From Flavobacterium sp. SUN052 (GTDB lineage Bacteria > Bacteroidota > Bacteroidia > Flavobacteriales > Flavobacteriaceae): DNA of 64,000 nucleotides. The notes beneath the pieces were generated by a model. It was given only the letters and a program-made list of their open reading frames with translations, searched no databases and was not told the origin of the DNA. Both the position numbers and the translations under genes were made by a program. Of this stretch, positions 34,549 to 43,335 are shown piece after piece (position 1 is the first letter of the stretch; each line of letters starts with the position of its first letter). The stretch spans positions 62,001-126,000 of the forward strand of contig NZ_JAPQNS010000018.1 in the NCBI RefSeq assembly GCF_028867935.1, written 5' to 3'.

Positions 34549-37500
34549 TTACCCAACCCCGCTGGCAATGAATTCAGTGGGTGTTTGCTGGTAGACTTCT
34601 TTGAAGACCAACCCGAAGTGAGACGGTGTACTGAACCCAACCAGATCGGCCGTTTCGGCAACATTGTGACCAGAACGGAGCAACTCGGCCGCTTTTCGTA
34701 GTCGATAATTTCGAATCAACTCGGCCGGTGGAAGTTGAATGACGGTCTGCACTTTGCGATACAGGGTTTTGCGGTTCATGGCCAACTGACCAGCCAGCCA
34801 ATCGACATTGAGCGAAGGGTCGTCTAGGTTGCCTTCCAGCAGGGAGTAAATGCGCTGTAGAAATGGGTCGGCTACTACCGGGGCTGCTTGTTCAGTATGC
34901 GAGTTTTCGGGCGAAGCGGTGCTGATACCGGGCAGGGAAAACTGTTTCCGGTAATGATCTCCCAGTTTTTGCTGTCGGGTGATCAGGTTGTGCAGCCGCA
35001 GGTGCAACTCGGCCACACTGAAGGGTTTCGACAGGTAATCGTCGGCTCCTTTTTGCAAACCATCCAAGCGACTCTGCTGGGCTGATTTGGCCGTCAGCAT
35101 CACCACCGCAATGTGGTCGGTGTCAGAGTTGCTTTTAATGAGCCGGGTTAGTTCGTGACCATCCATGCGGGGCATCATCACATCGGTCAGCACCACATCA
35201 GGCAGCTCGCTTTGGGTTAAGGCCCAGCCCGCTTCGCCATCACCGGCTTGCAACACCTGATAAGTGCTGGCCAGTTCGCCCACCAGAAACTCGAGCAACT
35301 CGTCGTTGTCCTCCACAATTAAGATACTGGGGAGCGGAAGAGGCTCATTTGGATGTGCGCCAGACAGCGCTTGTATGGGCGAAACCGTTGATGCAGGGGC
35401 TGGTTGGGTTGGCTCCGACCAGCGTAGGGGAGGGGCGTTGACCGCTGCCGATACAGGCTGAACGGGCAGCATTAACTGGAAGGTAGTCCCTACGGCTAAT
35501 TGACTCTGCACGGTGATGATACCACCCAGCAAATCGACCAGTTCCTTCACCAGCGCCAGGCCAATGCCGGTTCCTTCGTAGTGACGCGTACTGGATGTGT
35601 CAGCTTGATAGAAGCGGTCGAAAATGTGGGGTAACTGATCATCACTGATGCCTACTCCTGAATCGACCAACTGGATCTGCATCCCCGACAGGGTGTTAGC
35701 CGTCCAGACGGGCGTACCAGTCAGGCTCACCGCTCCACCCGCCGGGGTAAACTTGAGTGCATTCGACAGGAGATTGGTCAGGATTTTCTCCCATTTATCA
35801 GCGTCGAAAACGTGTTCCTGCGCTGGAAATATGTCCACATCGCAGCTCAGCGTTACGCCTTTCTGCTCAGCCGACCGCCGGAAAACGGTAACGATATGGT
35901 TGATGAACTCCCGAACATTGCCCTGCCGGAGCGAAACGGCCATGTAGTTACCTTCCAGTTTGGACAGATCGAGCAGTTGATTGATAAGCCGTAGAAGTTG
36001 TTCGGCATTGCGTTGGACGGTGGTGAGCATGGGCCGGTCGAAGCGGTTTTCCTGAAGCAGTTTCTCGACCGGGGCAATGATCAGCGCAAGGGGCGTGCGG
36101 AACTCGTGGGTGATGTTGGAGAAAAAGCGGGACTTCAACTCATCAACCGTTTTAAGTTGTTCGGCTTCCCGGCGGTTCATTACCAATTCCTGTTGCTGCC
36201 GAATCCGGTTCGTGTAAAATCGGATATACCCCCAAATGGCTCCACCGGCCAGCAGTGCGTAGAGACCGTAGGCCCACCAGGTGGCCCACCAGGGCGGCAG
36301 AATAAGCAGTTGAATGGAGGCTTGGTTGGGAGTCCAGAATCCGTTGCTGTTGGCGGCTTTCACCCGGAACGTATACCGACCCGGTGGCAGGCTGGTGAAG
36401 GTGGCCACATGCCGATTCCCGTTTTGCACCCAGTTGGGGTTGATGCCCACGAGCTGATAAGCATACTGGTTTTGCACCGGCTGCTCGTAGGAAAGGCCAG
36501 CAAACCCAATCGATACCATATTTTCATCGTGGGTCAGGCGAACCACGCTGTCGGTGAGTACGCGTTGCTTATCCAGTACGCTTAGCTCAGTGATACGGAC
36601 CGGAAACGGGCGGATGTTGTCGTGAATCTGCTCCGGGTCGAACTGGACAATGCCGTTCTGACTGCCGAAAAAAAGCTGATTGGGTTGCCGGAAAACGGCG
36701 TTTTGCAGAAACTGATTGCTGGGCAGACCATCGGTTACTTCGTAACTGTGAATCGCCCTGCTGTTGGTATCATACCGGCAAATGCCCTTATCGGTGCTGA
36801 GCCAGAGCCGCCCCGACTGATCACCGGTAATACCAACTATAGTGGTGCCGGGAATCCCATCCTGGTGCGAAGTTACCGTAAACGTACCCATTTCGGGGTC
36901 GAATCGGTTCAGCCCTCCCTCGTGCGTGCCAACCCAGATAACCCCAAAATTATCTTCGTAAATAGACTGTACATCGTTGCTGCTCAACGTTCCTTTCGAG
37001 CCGGCCTGATGACGGACAAATTGACCTGTTCGGGGATTGAACCGACCCAGTCCCAGCTGACTAAACAACACCCATACCTGCCCTTGTCGGTCGGCTAATA
37101 ATCCATTAATAGCTCTGCTGGTCAGCCCATTAGCCTTACCTTCTGTGTACAGATAGTACTGGTACTGATGGGTAACCGGATTGAAGGTCGCGATGCCGCC
37201 TTCTCCGCCAACCCAGAGAATGTCGGTTGGTTTACGGTTAAGGTATTGGACGGAAATAAATTGAACCGGAAACGCACACGGGTAACCGGTATACTGCCCC
37301 GTCTTCTGGTCGAAATGATACAGGCCATCCGTCGTGCCGAACCACACATCCGTCGAGCCATCAGCATATAAGGCATTTACAGTATTGTTGTGTGCTTTAG
37401 TCGAGCCCAGTTGGTTCGGCGGTACAGTGACCAATTGCTTCCGCGTTGCCGACAAGCGATATACCGTAGTTGAAGTGCTGAACCAAAGCTGGCCCCGACC

Positions 37501-38646
37501 GTCGTAGACCAACGCATTGACTTTGTTCTCGGGCACAACCGACATTCGTTCGTTGGGCTTTACCCGATACGTTTTGAATGGTTTGGTATTGATCGCCTGT
37601 CGGTCGATGCCGTTATCGGTGCCAACCCAAATCATTCCGTTGCGATCATGGTACACTGCCTGGGCATTGCTGCTGGCTAATCCCTTCGACAGAGCTGGAT
37701 CGGTATGGTACGTGACAACGGCTTCACTGGTCAGATCGATGGCCTGCAGCCCGTTGGTGGTTCCTACCCACAGAATCCCCGTTGAATCCTGATGGATAGT
37801 ATTGCGCCAGATGTACGGGTTAAGCTGTCCGCCAGGGTTATAAGGCACCAAACGCCAGGGCTTCTGGTGCAGGTTGAGCCGGAGCATGCTGTAGCCTTCC
37901 GTAGCTGTGCCTACCCATAGACGATTCTGATTATCCTGATACAGGGAGAGGATAAACGGCCGGTTGTCGGCAACGCCCGAAACGGGTACCAGCGTAAACT
38001 GCCCCGTCGCCCGGTTCAGTAGATACAGCCCTCGTAATGTACCTACCCAAAACCGGTGCTGACGATCTTCAAAAGCGGTAACAACCTGTACGTCAGGGTC
38101 AGGTGCCGGATATAGCGTAAAGTGATGTCGGGCGGGATCATAGCGGGCCAGGCCTGCAAACGTACTGATCCAAATCATGCTCTGGCTATCTTTACAAATA
38201 GACAGTTGATGACTCCACTGGCTGGCTTTGACTGCTCGAATAGGATGATGAGTTATAGCGCCCGTCTGGGTATTAATTTCATGCAAACCACCCCCTTCCG
38301 TAATGGCCCATAATTGGTTCTGGTTCCCCTCGCACAGACCCGAGATATTCCCATTTTGAAAACTAGTACCGGAATGGGCAGGATCTGGTTTAAAGACGAT
38401 GCACGCTGAGCCGTCGTATTTATTCAGGCCAGCATTGGTACCGAACCACATGAATCCGTTCCGGTCCTGGAGAATACAATTGACTGTATTGCTGGACAAT
38501 CCATCCGTAACGGATAGGTGCTCAAACTGATTGGCAAGGGGGTATTGAGGAGACTTTTTTGCAGGTGTATGGGGTGAAAAAGACGACTGGGCAAACCCCG
38601 GCATCACCGAATTAATCAGAAGCACAAGCAAGACAAAACGGATCAT
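34549..38646 (-). CDS. Hybrid two-component system regulator (sensor, kinase, receiver, AraC domain)
   Basis: 1365 residues, a one-protein signalling system typical of PULs. Signal peptide (1-19); fourteen or so Reg_prop propeller repeats over about 40-690 (recurring WVGT and WFGT strands with DxxGxxW); a Y_Y_Y domain (about 700-765); a membrane helix (about 775-795); HisKA with phospho-acceptor in NITHEFRTPLALI; HATPase with GTGIGLALVKEL; a receiver domain (about 1125-1240) with ILIVEDND, phospho-Asp in VVLTDVMMPRMDG and LSKPF; and a C-terminal AraC helix-turn-helix (ETADLVGFSTPSHFGLVFKE). It should sense a sugar fragment in the periplasm and switch on susC/susD and the lyase genes. Confidence 0.95.
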   Translation of the reverse strand: MIRFVLLVLLINSVMPGFAQSSFSPHTPAKKSPQYPLANQFEHLSVTDGLSSNTVNCILQDRNGFMWFGTNAGLNKYDGSACIVFKPDPAHSGTSFQNGNISGLCEGNQNQLWAITEGGGLHEINTQTGAITHHPIRAVKASQWSHQLSICKDSQSMIWISTFAGLARYDPARHHFTLYPAPDPDVQVVTAFEDRQHRFWVGTLRGLYLLNRATGQFTLVPVSGVADNRPFILSLYQDNQNRLWVGTATEGYSMLRLNLHQKPWRLVPYNPGGQLNPYIWRNTIHQDSTGILWVGTTNGLQAIDLTSEAVVTYHTDPALSKGLASSNAQAVYHDRNGMIWVGTDNGIDRQAINTKPFKTYRVKPNERMSVVPENKVNALVYDGRGQLWFSTSTTVYRLSATRKQLVTVPPNQLGSTKAHNNTVNALYADGSTDVWFGTTDGLYHFDQKTGQYTGYPCAFPVQFISVQYLNRKPTDILWVGGEGGIATFNPVTHQYQYYLYTEGKANGLTSRAINGLLADRQGQVWVLFSQLGLGRFNPRTGQFVRHQAGSKGTLSSNDVQSIYEDNFGVIWVGTHEGGLNRFDPEMGTFTVTSHQDGIPGTTIVGITGDQSGRLWLSTDKGICRYDTNSRAIHSYEVTDGLPSNQFLQNAVFRQPNQLFFGSQNGIVQFDPEQIHDNIRPFPVRITELSVLDKQRVLTDSVVRLTHDENMVSIGFAGLSYEQPVQNQYAYQLVGINPNWVQNGNRHVATFTSLPPGRYTFRVKAANSNGFWTPNQASIQLLILPPWWATWWAYGLYALLAGGAIWGYIRFYTNRIRQQQELVMNRREAEQLKTVDELKSRFFSNITHEFRTPLALIIAPVEKLLQENRFDRPMLTTVQRNAEQLLRLINQLLDLSKLEGNYMAVSLRQGNVREFINHIVTVFRRSAEQKGVTLSCDVDIFPAQEHVFDADKWEKILTNLLSNALKFTPAGGAVSLTGTPVWTANTLSGMQIQLVDSGVGISDDQLPHIFDRFYQADTSSTRHYEGTGIGLALVKELVDLLGGIITVQSQLAVGTTFQLMLPVQPVSAAVNAPPLRWSEPTQPAPASTVSPIQALSGAHPNEPLPLPSILIVEDNDELLEFLVGELASTYQVLQAGDGEAGWALTQSELPDVVLTDVMMPRMDGHELTRLIKSNSDTDHIAVVMLTAKSAQQSRLDGLQKGADDYLSKPFSVAELHLRLHNLITRQQKLGDHYRKQFSLPGISTASPENSHTEQAAPVVADPFLQRIYSLLEGNLDDPSLNVDWLAGQLAMNRKTLYRKVQTVIQLPPAELIRNYRLRKAAELLRSGHNVAETADLVGFSTPSHFGLVFKEVYQQTPTEFIASGVG

Positions 38647-38675
38647 ACAGGAAGGACAACAGCTTACGGATTCAC

Positions 38676-38683
38676 CAAAGCTA
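38676..38683 (-). promoter_or_regulatory. Possible -7 box of the hybrid regulator gene
   Basis: TAGCTTTG on the minus strand fits TAnnTTTG and ends 30 bases before the start codon. No TTG stands at -33, as expected of a weak or activator-dependent promoter. Confidence is limited. Confidence 0.3.
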
Positions 38684-38815
38684 AGGAACTTACCCCCGTT
38701 TTCTAGTCTACTTGTGGTTTATTTATAGTAATTCTACTTATTCTTGTAGTGAGTAGTATGTAAACATGAAGGGTATTTGAGTATCATCTTTGATATGTCC
38801 TGGAAATTTCAGTAT

Positions 38816-40018
38816 TTAAAACAACGAGTTAGTCAGAACAAAAAAGCTGTCGTTGGGTGCCGTAGTCCCCTGACTGAGGCCGTACTTCAGTCGTGCCACG
38901 GCTTCCAGGTCAGTAAACTCCTCAAGATGCCGGGGTTTAATCTGCTGGTGTTCCCATTTCTTCTCACCGTCGGCGTACGATTCGAGCCATAGGAACGCTT
39001 TTTTCAGGCTTTTGCCATCGGGCGTTTCGTAATTCCAGAGGTACAGATCAACGTTTTCGGCCAATTGCGCCAATCCGAAAAAGCCACGCAGGTTCATGAC
39101 CGAGTAATTCCACGAGAGCGTCCGAGCCAGTTCGTGCGGCTGGCTCCCGTCGGACTTCAACTGGCTCTGAATACGCTTCAGGGTTTTCTGCTCCAACATT
39201 TGTTTGGCCAGTGCTTTGTTATCCAGAAACAGGGCGAAAGCAACCGTCTGGAAATCATAATAGGTGCCGTGGTTGTTGTGCTCGTCTTCCTCGTCTTTTC
39301 CAACGGGGCTCGTCAGCATCCAGTCCATAAATTGCTTAACCCAGCCCTGCAAGGCGATATGATCCTGGTTTGACCAAGCTTTGGACCCCTTCAGCAACTG
39401 AACGGCATCAGCCAGGTTGGCCAGCGAGCGCGTATCGATCAATCCGATTCCGCGTCCCTCGGTGATACCCGGAATCCCCTGGCCATAATTCAGGTTCGGG
39501 TTCATTTTGGTGTCGGGGTTCAGGAACCAGACCTGCAGGAGTTCCGCAGCCTTCTGGGCGTATTTCTCGTCGTCGGAGAAGTAATAGGCCACGGCAAGCG
39601 TCTGTACGTTTTCGCACAGATTTTTTAAATACGTCTCGTCCTCAACGGAAAAGCGTTCGGGGTTGATTTGGCCGTCTTTTCGGATGTAAGGCAGACCGTT
39701 TGCTTTGGTCGAGTCAGGCCACCAGTACGGGCCAACGCTCATGTAATCGTGTTTGTCGCCACTGGGAGGAGTCTTCTTTTTCTCGACAACCGAGTGAGCG
39801 GGCTTTGTCAAAGCTTTGTCAGCTGCCGCTAGCAGGCTTCGTTTGGCAGTCTGTAGAGCCTGATCGCCCTGACGGATTTTCTCCTTGTTAGCCTGTAGAA
39901 GCCCGGCGTTCAACATGAATGTCGTCGGCCTATTCACTGGCTGAGCAACCAGTTTGCCAGTTAAAACGGTGAGAAGAAAGCAAATCCAAAGGGTTTGGTA
40001 TGGTTGCCGTTTTGTCAT
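38816..40018 (-). CDS. Alginate lyase family polysaccharide lyase (PL38-like)
   Basis: 400 residues with a signal peptide ending near LVAQ (about 26). It belongs to the alginate_lyase superfamily with an (alpha/alpha) toroid. HDYMSVGPYWWPDST (about 90-104) and GLPYIRKDG are strongly conserved entry motifs. The catalytic Asn-His is in EHNNHGTYYD and the Arg/Tyr pair in ELARTLSWNYS. By resemblance it is nearest to PL38, which includes glucuronan- and alginate-type lyases. It would cleave a uronate polymer by beta-elimination. It ends the sus operon side of the PUL, about 115 bases after the DUF4466 gene with a hairpin between. Confidence 0.85.
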   Translation of the reverse strand: MTKRQPYQTLWICFLLTVLTGKLVAQPVNRPTTFMLNAGLLQANKEKIRQGDQALQTAKRSLLAAADKALTKPAHSVVEKKKTPPSGDKHDYMSVGPYWWPDSTKANGLPYIRKDGQINPERFSVEDETYLKNLCENVQTLAVAYYFSDDEKYAQKAAELLQVWFLNPDTKMNPNLNYGQGIPGITEGRGIGLIDTRSLANLADAVQLLKGSKAWSNQDHIALQGWVKQFMDWMLTSPVGKDEEDEHNNHGTYYDFQTVAFALFLDNKALAKQMLEQKTLKRIQSQLKSDGSQPHELARTLSWNYSVMNLRGFFGLAQLAENVDLYLWNYETPDGKSLKKAFLWLESYADGEKKWEHQQIKPRHLEEFTDLEAVARLKYGLSQGTTAPNDSFFVLTNSLF

Positions 40019-40039
40019 TAGTTGAGGGAGTTTTACTAG

Positions 40040-40082
40040 AACAGCACTATCGTAGAGCCGTTCAGCCTGCGATAGTGCTGTT
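40040..40082. repeat. 13-bp-arm hairpin between DUF4466 and lyase genes
   Basis: AACAGCACTATCG (40040-40052) and its exact complement (40070-40082) frame a 17-base loop. No T run follows on the minus strand, so it looks more like an intercistronic mRNA-stabilising or attenuating hairpin than a full terminator, perhaps setting the ratio of binding proteins to lyase. Confidence 0.5.
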
Positions 40083-40133
40083 GGTTTTTAACAAACCTGT
40101 AAGGTGTTTGAGAACTTAGAGGTTTACAGTTGC

Positions 40134-41129
40134 TTAGTTCAACTTCAGCCGCTTAATGCTCACGGTCATTGTCTTGGCCGTGTTGTTCACTGCGTTGACG
40201 TACACATAAGCAGCGTAAGCACCGTCGGCTGTTTTCACGAAAGCCCCCTGGTCAGCGGCAAGCCCGTAGGCGTAGTCAGCAGCTTTGGTAAAGGTGGTTT
40301 GTTGCAGGTCGATGTCATCGATAAACACATCGAAACCGGCCGTACCGCGCAACTGAGCGTCTTTCACGTCGACCCGTTTGTCGATGGCCGTACGTGGTTT
40401 AGCCAAGCCCGTTGGGAGCGTCACGTCTTTGAGGTAGTCTGGGTTGGAAGGCGACACGAGCGCATGACCGAAGGCAAAGTTGCCTGTTCCGAGCGTTGCC
40501 CGATAGATGTACACAAAGTCGATTTTGCTGGCCAGGTTGTTCTGTTCCACCTCGGCTTTGGTGTAAGCGGTCATGTCGGCGAGCGACACGTACGCTTTGG
40601 CGCCGTCGGCCAGCACAATGGTCCGCTTCATATCCATATTGCTGATACGATACGAGGGCGACTGAAAACTTACTTCGGCTCCGGTCGACGACGTGCCACT
40701 GAACCGGAACGAAACGTCTTTGCCCTTGGTGTCGGCAGTTGGATAGTAGTAATACCGAAGTGTAACGGCCTTGTTGGTAGCTACATCGAGAATATTGGCG
40801 GTCGAAACGGCTCCATTGGTAACAGTATCCGTAGCTGTCTGTAGTGGCTGATCAACGCCCGTACTCCGGTTGGTGTACCACGAAAAACGACTGAACCCTG
40901 TGCCTGCACCACCGGCAATGCTGGCTTCGGCTTTCACGTTTTTCAAGTCGCCCTCGGTGGTGCCAACGGCGTAGGCAAACTCGATGCGGTCGCCCACAAC
41001 AGCGGGCCCAACCGTTTTCTTGAGCAGATCATTCTGAAACGGTTTGTCGGGCGTTACACTCGGCTGACAACCGGCAGCCAGCAACAACACGGCCATGGCC
41101 GGAATCAATGGAAAAAGATGATGGCGCAT
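40134..41129 (-). CDS. DUF4466 family PUL lipoprotein
   Basis: 331 residues with a lipoprotein signal (LAAGC, Cys21). The stretch NDLLKKTVGPAVVGDRIEFA and the following AYAVGTTEGDL are characteristic of DUF4466, a Bacteroidota family found in PULs, often near lyases. Two or more beta-rich domains follow. It is probably a surface glycan-binding protein in the place of SusE/SusF. Its start lies 5 bases after the stop of the upstream DUF5018-like gene, so both are in the susCD operon. No catalytic motif is visible. Confidence 0.75.
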   Translation of the reverse strand: MRHHLFPLIPAMAVLLLAAGCQPSVTPDKPFQNDLLKKTVGPAVVGDRIEFAYAVGTTEGDLKNVKAEASIAGGAGTGFSRFSWYTNRSTGVDQPLQTATDTVTNGAVSTANILDVATNKAVTLRYYYYPTADTKGKDVSFRFSGTSSTGAEVSFQSPSYRISNMDMKRTIVLADGAKAYVSLADMTAYTKAEVEQNNLASKIDFVYIYRATLGTGNFAFGHALVSPSNPDYLKDVTLPTGLAKPRTAIDKRVDVKDAQLRGTAGFDVFIDDIDLQQTTFTKAADYAYGLAADQGAFVKTADGAYAAYVYVNAVNNTAKTMTVSIKRLKLN

Positions 41130-41134
41130 GGCAG

Positions 41135-41533
41135 TTATTGTTGAAGAGTGACCGTTACAGTATACGTTTTGCGAACCTTACGGTTTCCCGATACAACGGT
41201 GTAGGTTTGAGCCTGCGTAAAATCGGTCCAAACGCCCATATTAGGCTCGACAATAGCATCGGTTACTACGCTGCAAAATGGTTTAACCCGCTGCATGTTG
41301 GTGCCAAACTTAGCTACCGCTGTTACCGTCAGGGCGGTGGTGTCGACCTTGGTTAGTCCACTCACCAACACAGTACGATGGTCAGACCCCAACAGATCGA
41401 AAGAGGTCATATAGCTCTGCGCCCGTTGGGTAATCAGCAGGCCATTAGCATCGATGGTTTCATCCTGACTACAGGCAAACAAGCCAGTCAGGGTTATTAA
41501 TGCGAAGCAGATGTATAAAAAAGAACGTTTCAT
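41135..41533 (-). CDS. DUF5018-like small PUL lipoprotein
   Basis: 132 residues with lipobox LFAC (Cys21). The C-terminal half (GVWTDFTQAQTYTVVSGNRK, then RKTYTVTVT) is the pattern of the DUF5018 or bacterial cadherin-like repeats found in surface glycan-binding proteins: a single Ig-like beta-sandwich. It lies 18 bases downstream of susD. Probably it is an accessory sugar-binding or spacer lipoprotein of the Sus complex. Its short length compared with typical DUF5018 proteins is unusual, as if only the N-terminal lipid anchor and one domain were kept. Confidence 0.65.
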   Translation of the reverse strand: MKRSFLYICFALITLTGLFACSQDETIDANGLLITQRAQSYMTSFDLLGSDHRTVLVSGLTKVDTTALTVTAVAKFGTNMQRVKPFCSVVTDAIVEPNMGVWTDFTQAQTYTVVSGNRKVRKTYTVTVTLQQ

Positions 41534-41551
41534 GATGATGACAAATTCAGC

Positions 41552-43294
41552 TTATAACCAGGGAATATTCTGGGTGATTTTTGAGTTTACTTCGATCTCG
41601 CTGGTTGGGATCTGGAAAATGTAGTACCGCTGGTAAGTGCGGAGATCGGCGTTCACAAACTCATCACGGATGCGGGTTCCCTGGCTATCAAATAGCACTT
41701 GTCCCGATGGCATTGGCCAGATTTCTTCGGCCTTTTTCCAGCGACGGATGTCGAAGAAACGGTGGCCTTCGCCCACCAACTCCACAATACGCTCCTGTTC
41801 GATGGCCTTGAAAAACTCCGCTTTCGACGCCGTTTTAGTCGCTGCCAGTGCTGGCAAATTTCCCCGGCGACGAATCCGGTTCAGCAGGGTAATGGCTTCG
41901 GGCGAGGGTCCGGTGAGTTCGTTTACGGCTTCGGCGTACATCAGCCACACGTCGGGTAGGCGCATCAGATAGATGTCCTGTGGTCCGTCGGAACGGCCGA
42001 TACCACCCGACTGGCGCACCCATTTGCGGAAGATATAGCCAGCGGGAGCCCCATCGTAGTTGATATACGTAACCCCATCGCGGCTACCGAAGCGGAACGG
42101 AATACTGTCCTGCACGTTAAGTCCGTCGGTCGACAGACGCAACATTTTCTGCTCATCCCAGAGCATCGTAGCCCGCATCCGGTAATCCCGGCCAACATAC
42201 GATTTTGGGTTGGTAGCGCTGTTAAGCAAAGTAGTTGTACGGCTCAACACCAGCGGTGGGGCAAAATCGCCGGTGCTCACGAGTTGATAGCGATTAGCTA
42301 ACCGGTATGTCGGAGCCACCCAGCACTGGGCGTTACCCGTGTTACGGGTGCCAAAGTCACGCATCAGCTCTTCACCCTGGCTCAGCAGTGGTCCACCAAA
42401 CTGTACCGAGAAAATCACTTCGGGGTCGTATTCGTTGAAGTACTGAAACAGGTGCCAGTAGTTTGGATTATCGGCCGGACCGGGATCACCATTGCGGAAC
42501 AGCGGGATATTTTTGTCGATGATTTTCTTGAAATCAGCCGCAGCCGCTGTGTAATACTTCTGAGCTTCCGCCGTGTTGCCGTCGTTTTTCATCCAACAGG
42601 CCCAATACAAATTCACCTTGCCGCTGAAGGCCCAGGCGGCCAGTTTATTGGCCCGGCCCAGGTTGTCGCCTGTGTAAACCTCTGGCAAAACAGATGCTGC
42701 ATAAGTCAGGTCGGCCAGAATAGAATCTTTCACGGCCGCACGGGGTGTCCGGCTTAGCGAGTAGGCCTCTGTATTTCCGTCTAGTTTCTTAGAAAAATAA
42801 GGCACGTCGCCCCAAAGGTCGATCAGGCGGAAATAATTGAGGGCGCGCATAAAGCGAACTTCACCAACCAGCCGGTCCATCAAGGCCAGATCGGTGGGGG
42901 CTTTCAGGGTAGCCCGTAGCGTACCGATATTTCCAAGCACATAATTGGCCCGGTTGATAGCCCGGTAGCAATCGCCCCACAGAAATCCGAAGTTGCCGCC
43001 TGTGGTGGCATTCGTTGCCGACCCAATGCCGCCAGGGCTAAAAGAACCCTGGTTGTTGCTGGTGCCACGGGTATGAACAAACTCACCGGCTCCGTCGAAG
43101 TAATAATCGCGGTCGAAGGTGGTGCGATTGGCTTCATACACACCATTAACCGCAAAGACAGCGTCGTCGGTGGTTTTCCAGAACAGATCGGAAGAAAGCT
43201 GGGTAGTGGGCACCTGATCGAGCAGGTCCTCAGTACAGGCTGCGGTCAATACCGACAGCCCCAGCACTATGAATAGATAAGAAAAACGTCTCAT
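41552..43294 (-). CDS. SusD/RagB family nutrient-binding outer-membrane lipoprotein
   Basis: 580 residues with lipobox TAAC (Cys20). SusD-like N-terminal domain (about 25-230: LLDQVPTTQLSSDLFWKT, FLWGDCYRAINRANYVL, LMDRLVGEVRFMRALNYF) and RagB/SusD C-terminal region with LMRLPDVWLMYAEAVNEL, LNRIRRRGNLP and ELVGEGHRFFDIRRW. It caps the SusC barrel and binds the polysaccharide fragment. The spacing from susC is 41 bases. It lies where expected in a PUL; substrate cannot be read from the SusD sequence itself. Confidence 0.97.
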   Translation of the reverse strand: MRRFSYLFIVLGLSVLTAACTEDLLDQVPTTQLSSDLFWKTTDDAVFAVNGVYEANRTTFDRDYYFDGAGEFVHTRGTSNNQGSFSPGGIGSATNATTGGNFGFLWGDCYRAINRANYVLGNIGTLRATLKAPTDLALMDRLVGEVRFMRALNYFRLIDLWGDVPYFSKKLDGNTEAYSLSRTPRAAVKDSILADLTYAASVLPEVYTGDNLGRANKLAAWAFSGKVNLYWACWMKNDGNTAEAQKYYTAAAADFKKIIDKNIPLFRNGDPGPADNPNYWHLFQYFNEYDPEVIFSVQFGGPLLSQGEELMRDFGTRNTGNAQCWVAPTYRLANRYQLVSTGDFAPPLVLSRTTTLLNSATNPKSYVGRDYRMRATMLWDEQKMLRLSTDGLNVQDSIPFRFGSRDGVTYINYDGAPAGYIFRKWVRQSGGIGRSDGPQDIYLMRLPDVWLMYAEAVNELTGPSPEAITLLNRIRRRGNLPALAATKTASKAEFFKAIEQERIVELVGEGHRFFDIRRWKKAEEIWPMPSGQVLFDSQGTRIRDEFVNADLRTYQRYYIFQIPTSEIEVNSKITQNIPWL

Positions 43295-43335
43295 GATAAA
43301 TTTCAGGATAACAGGTATCCGGTTGACGGTCGGAA

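Noticed and set aside
40104..40844. Open frame of 246 codons opposite the DUF4466 gene
   Set aside because: Shadow of a lipoprotein gene in a clear operon; composition rich in His and Val without motif.
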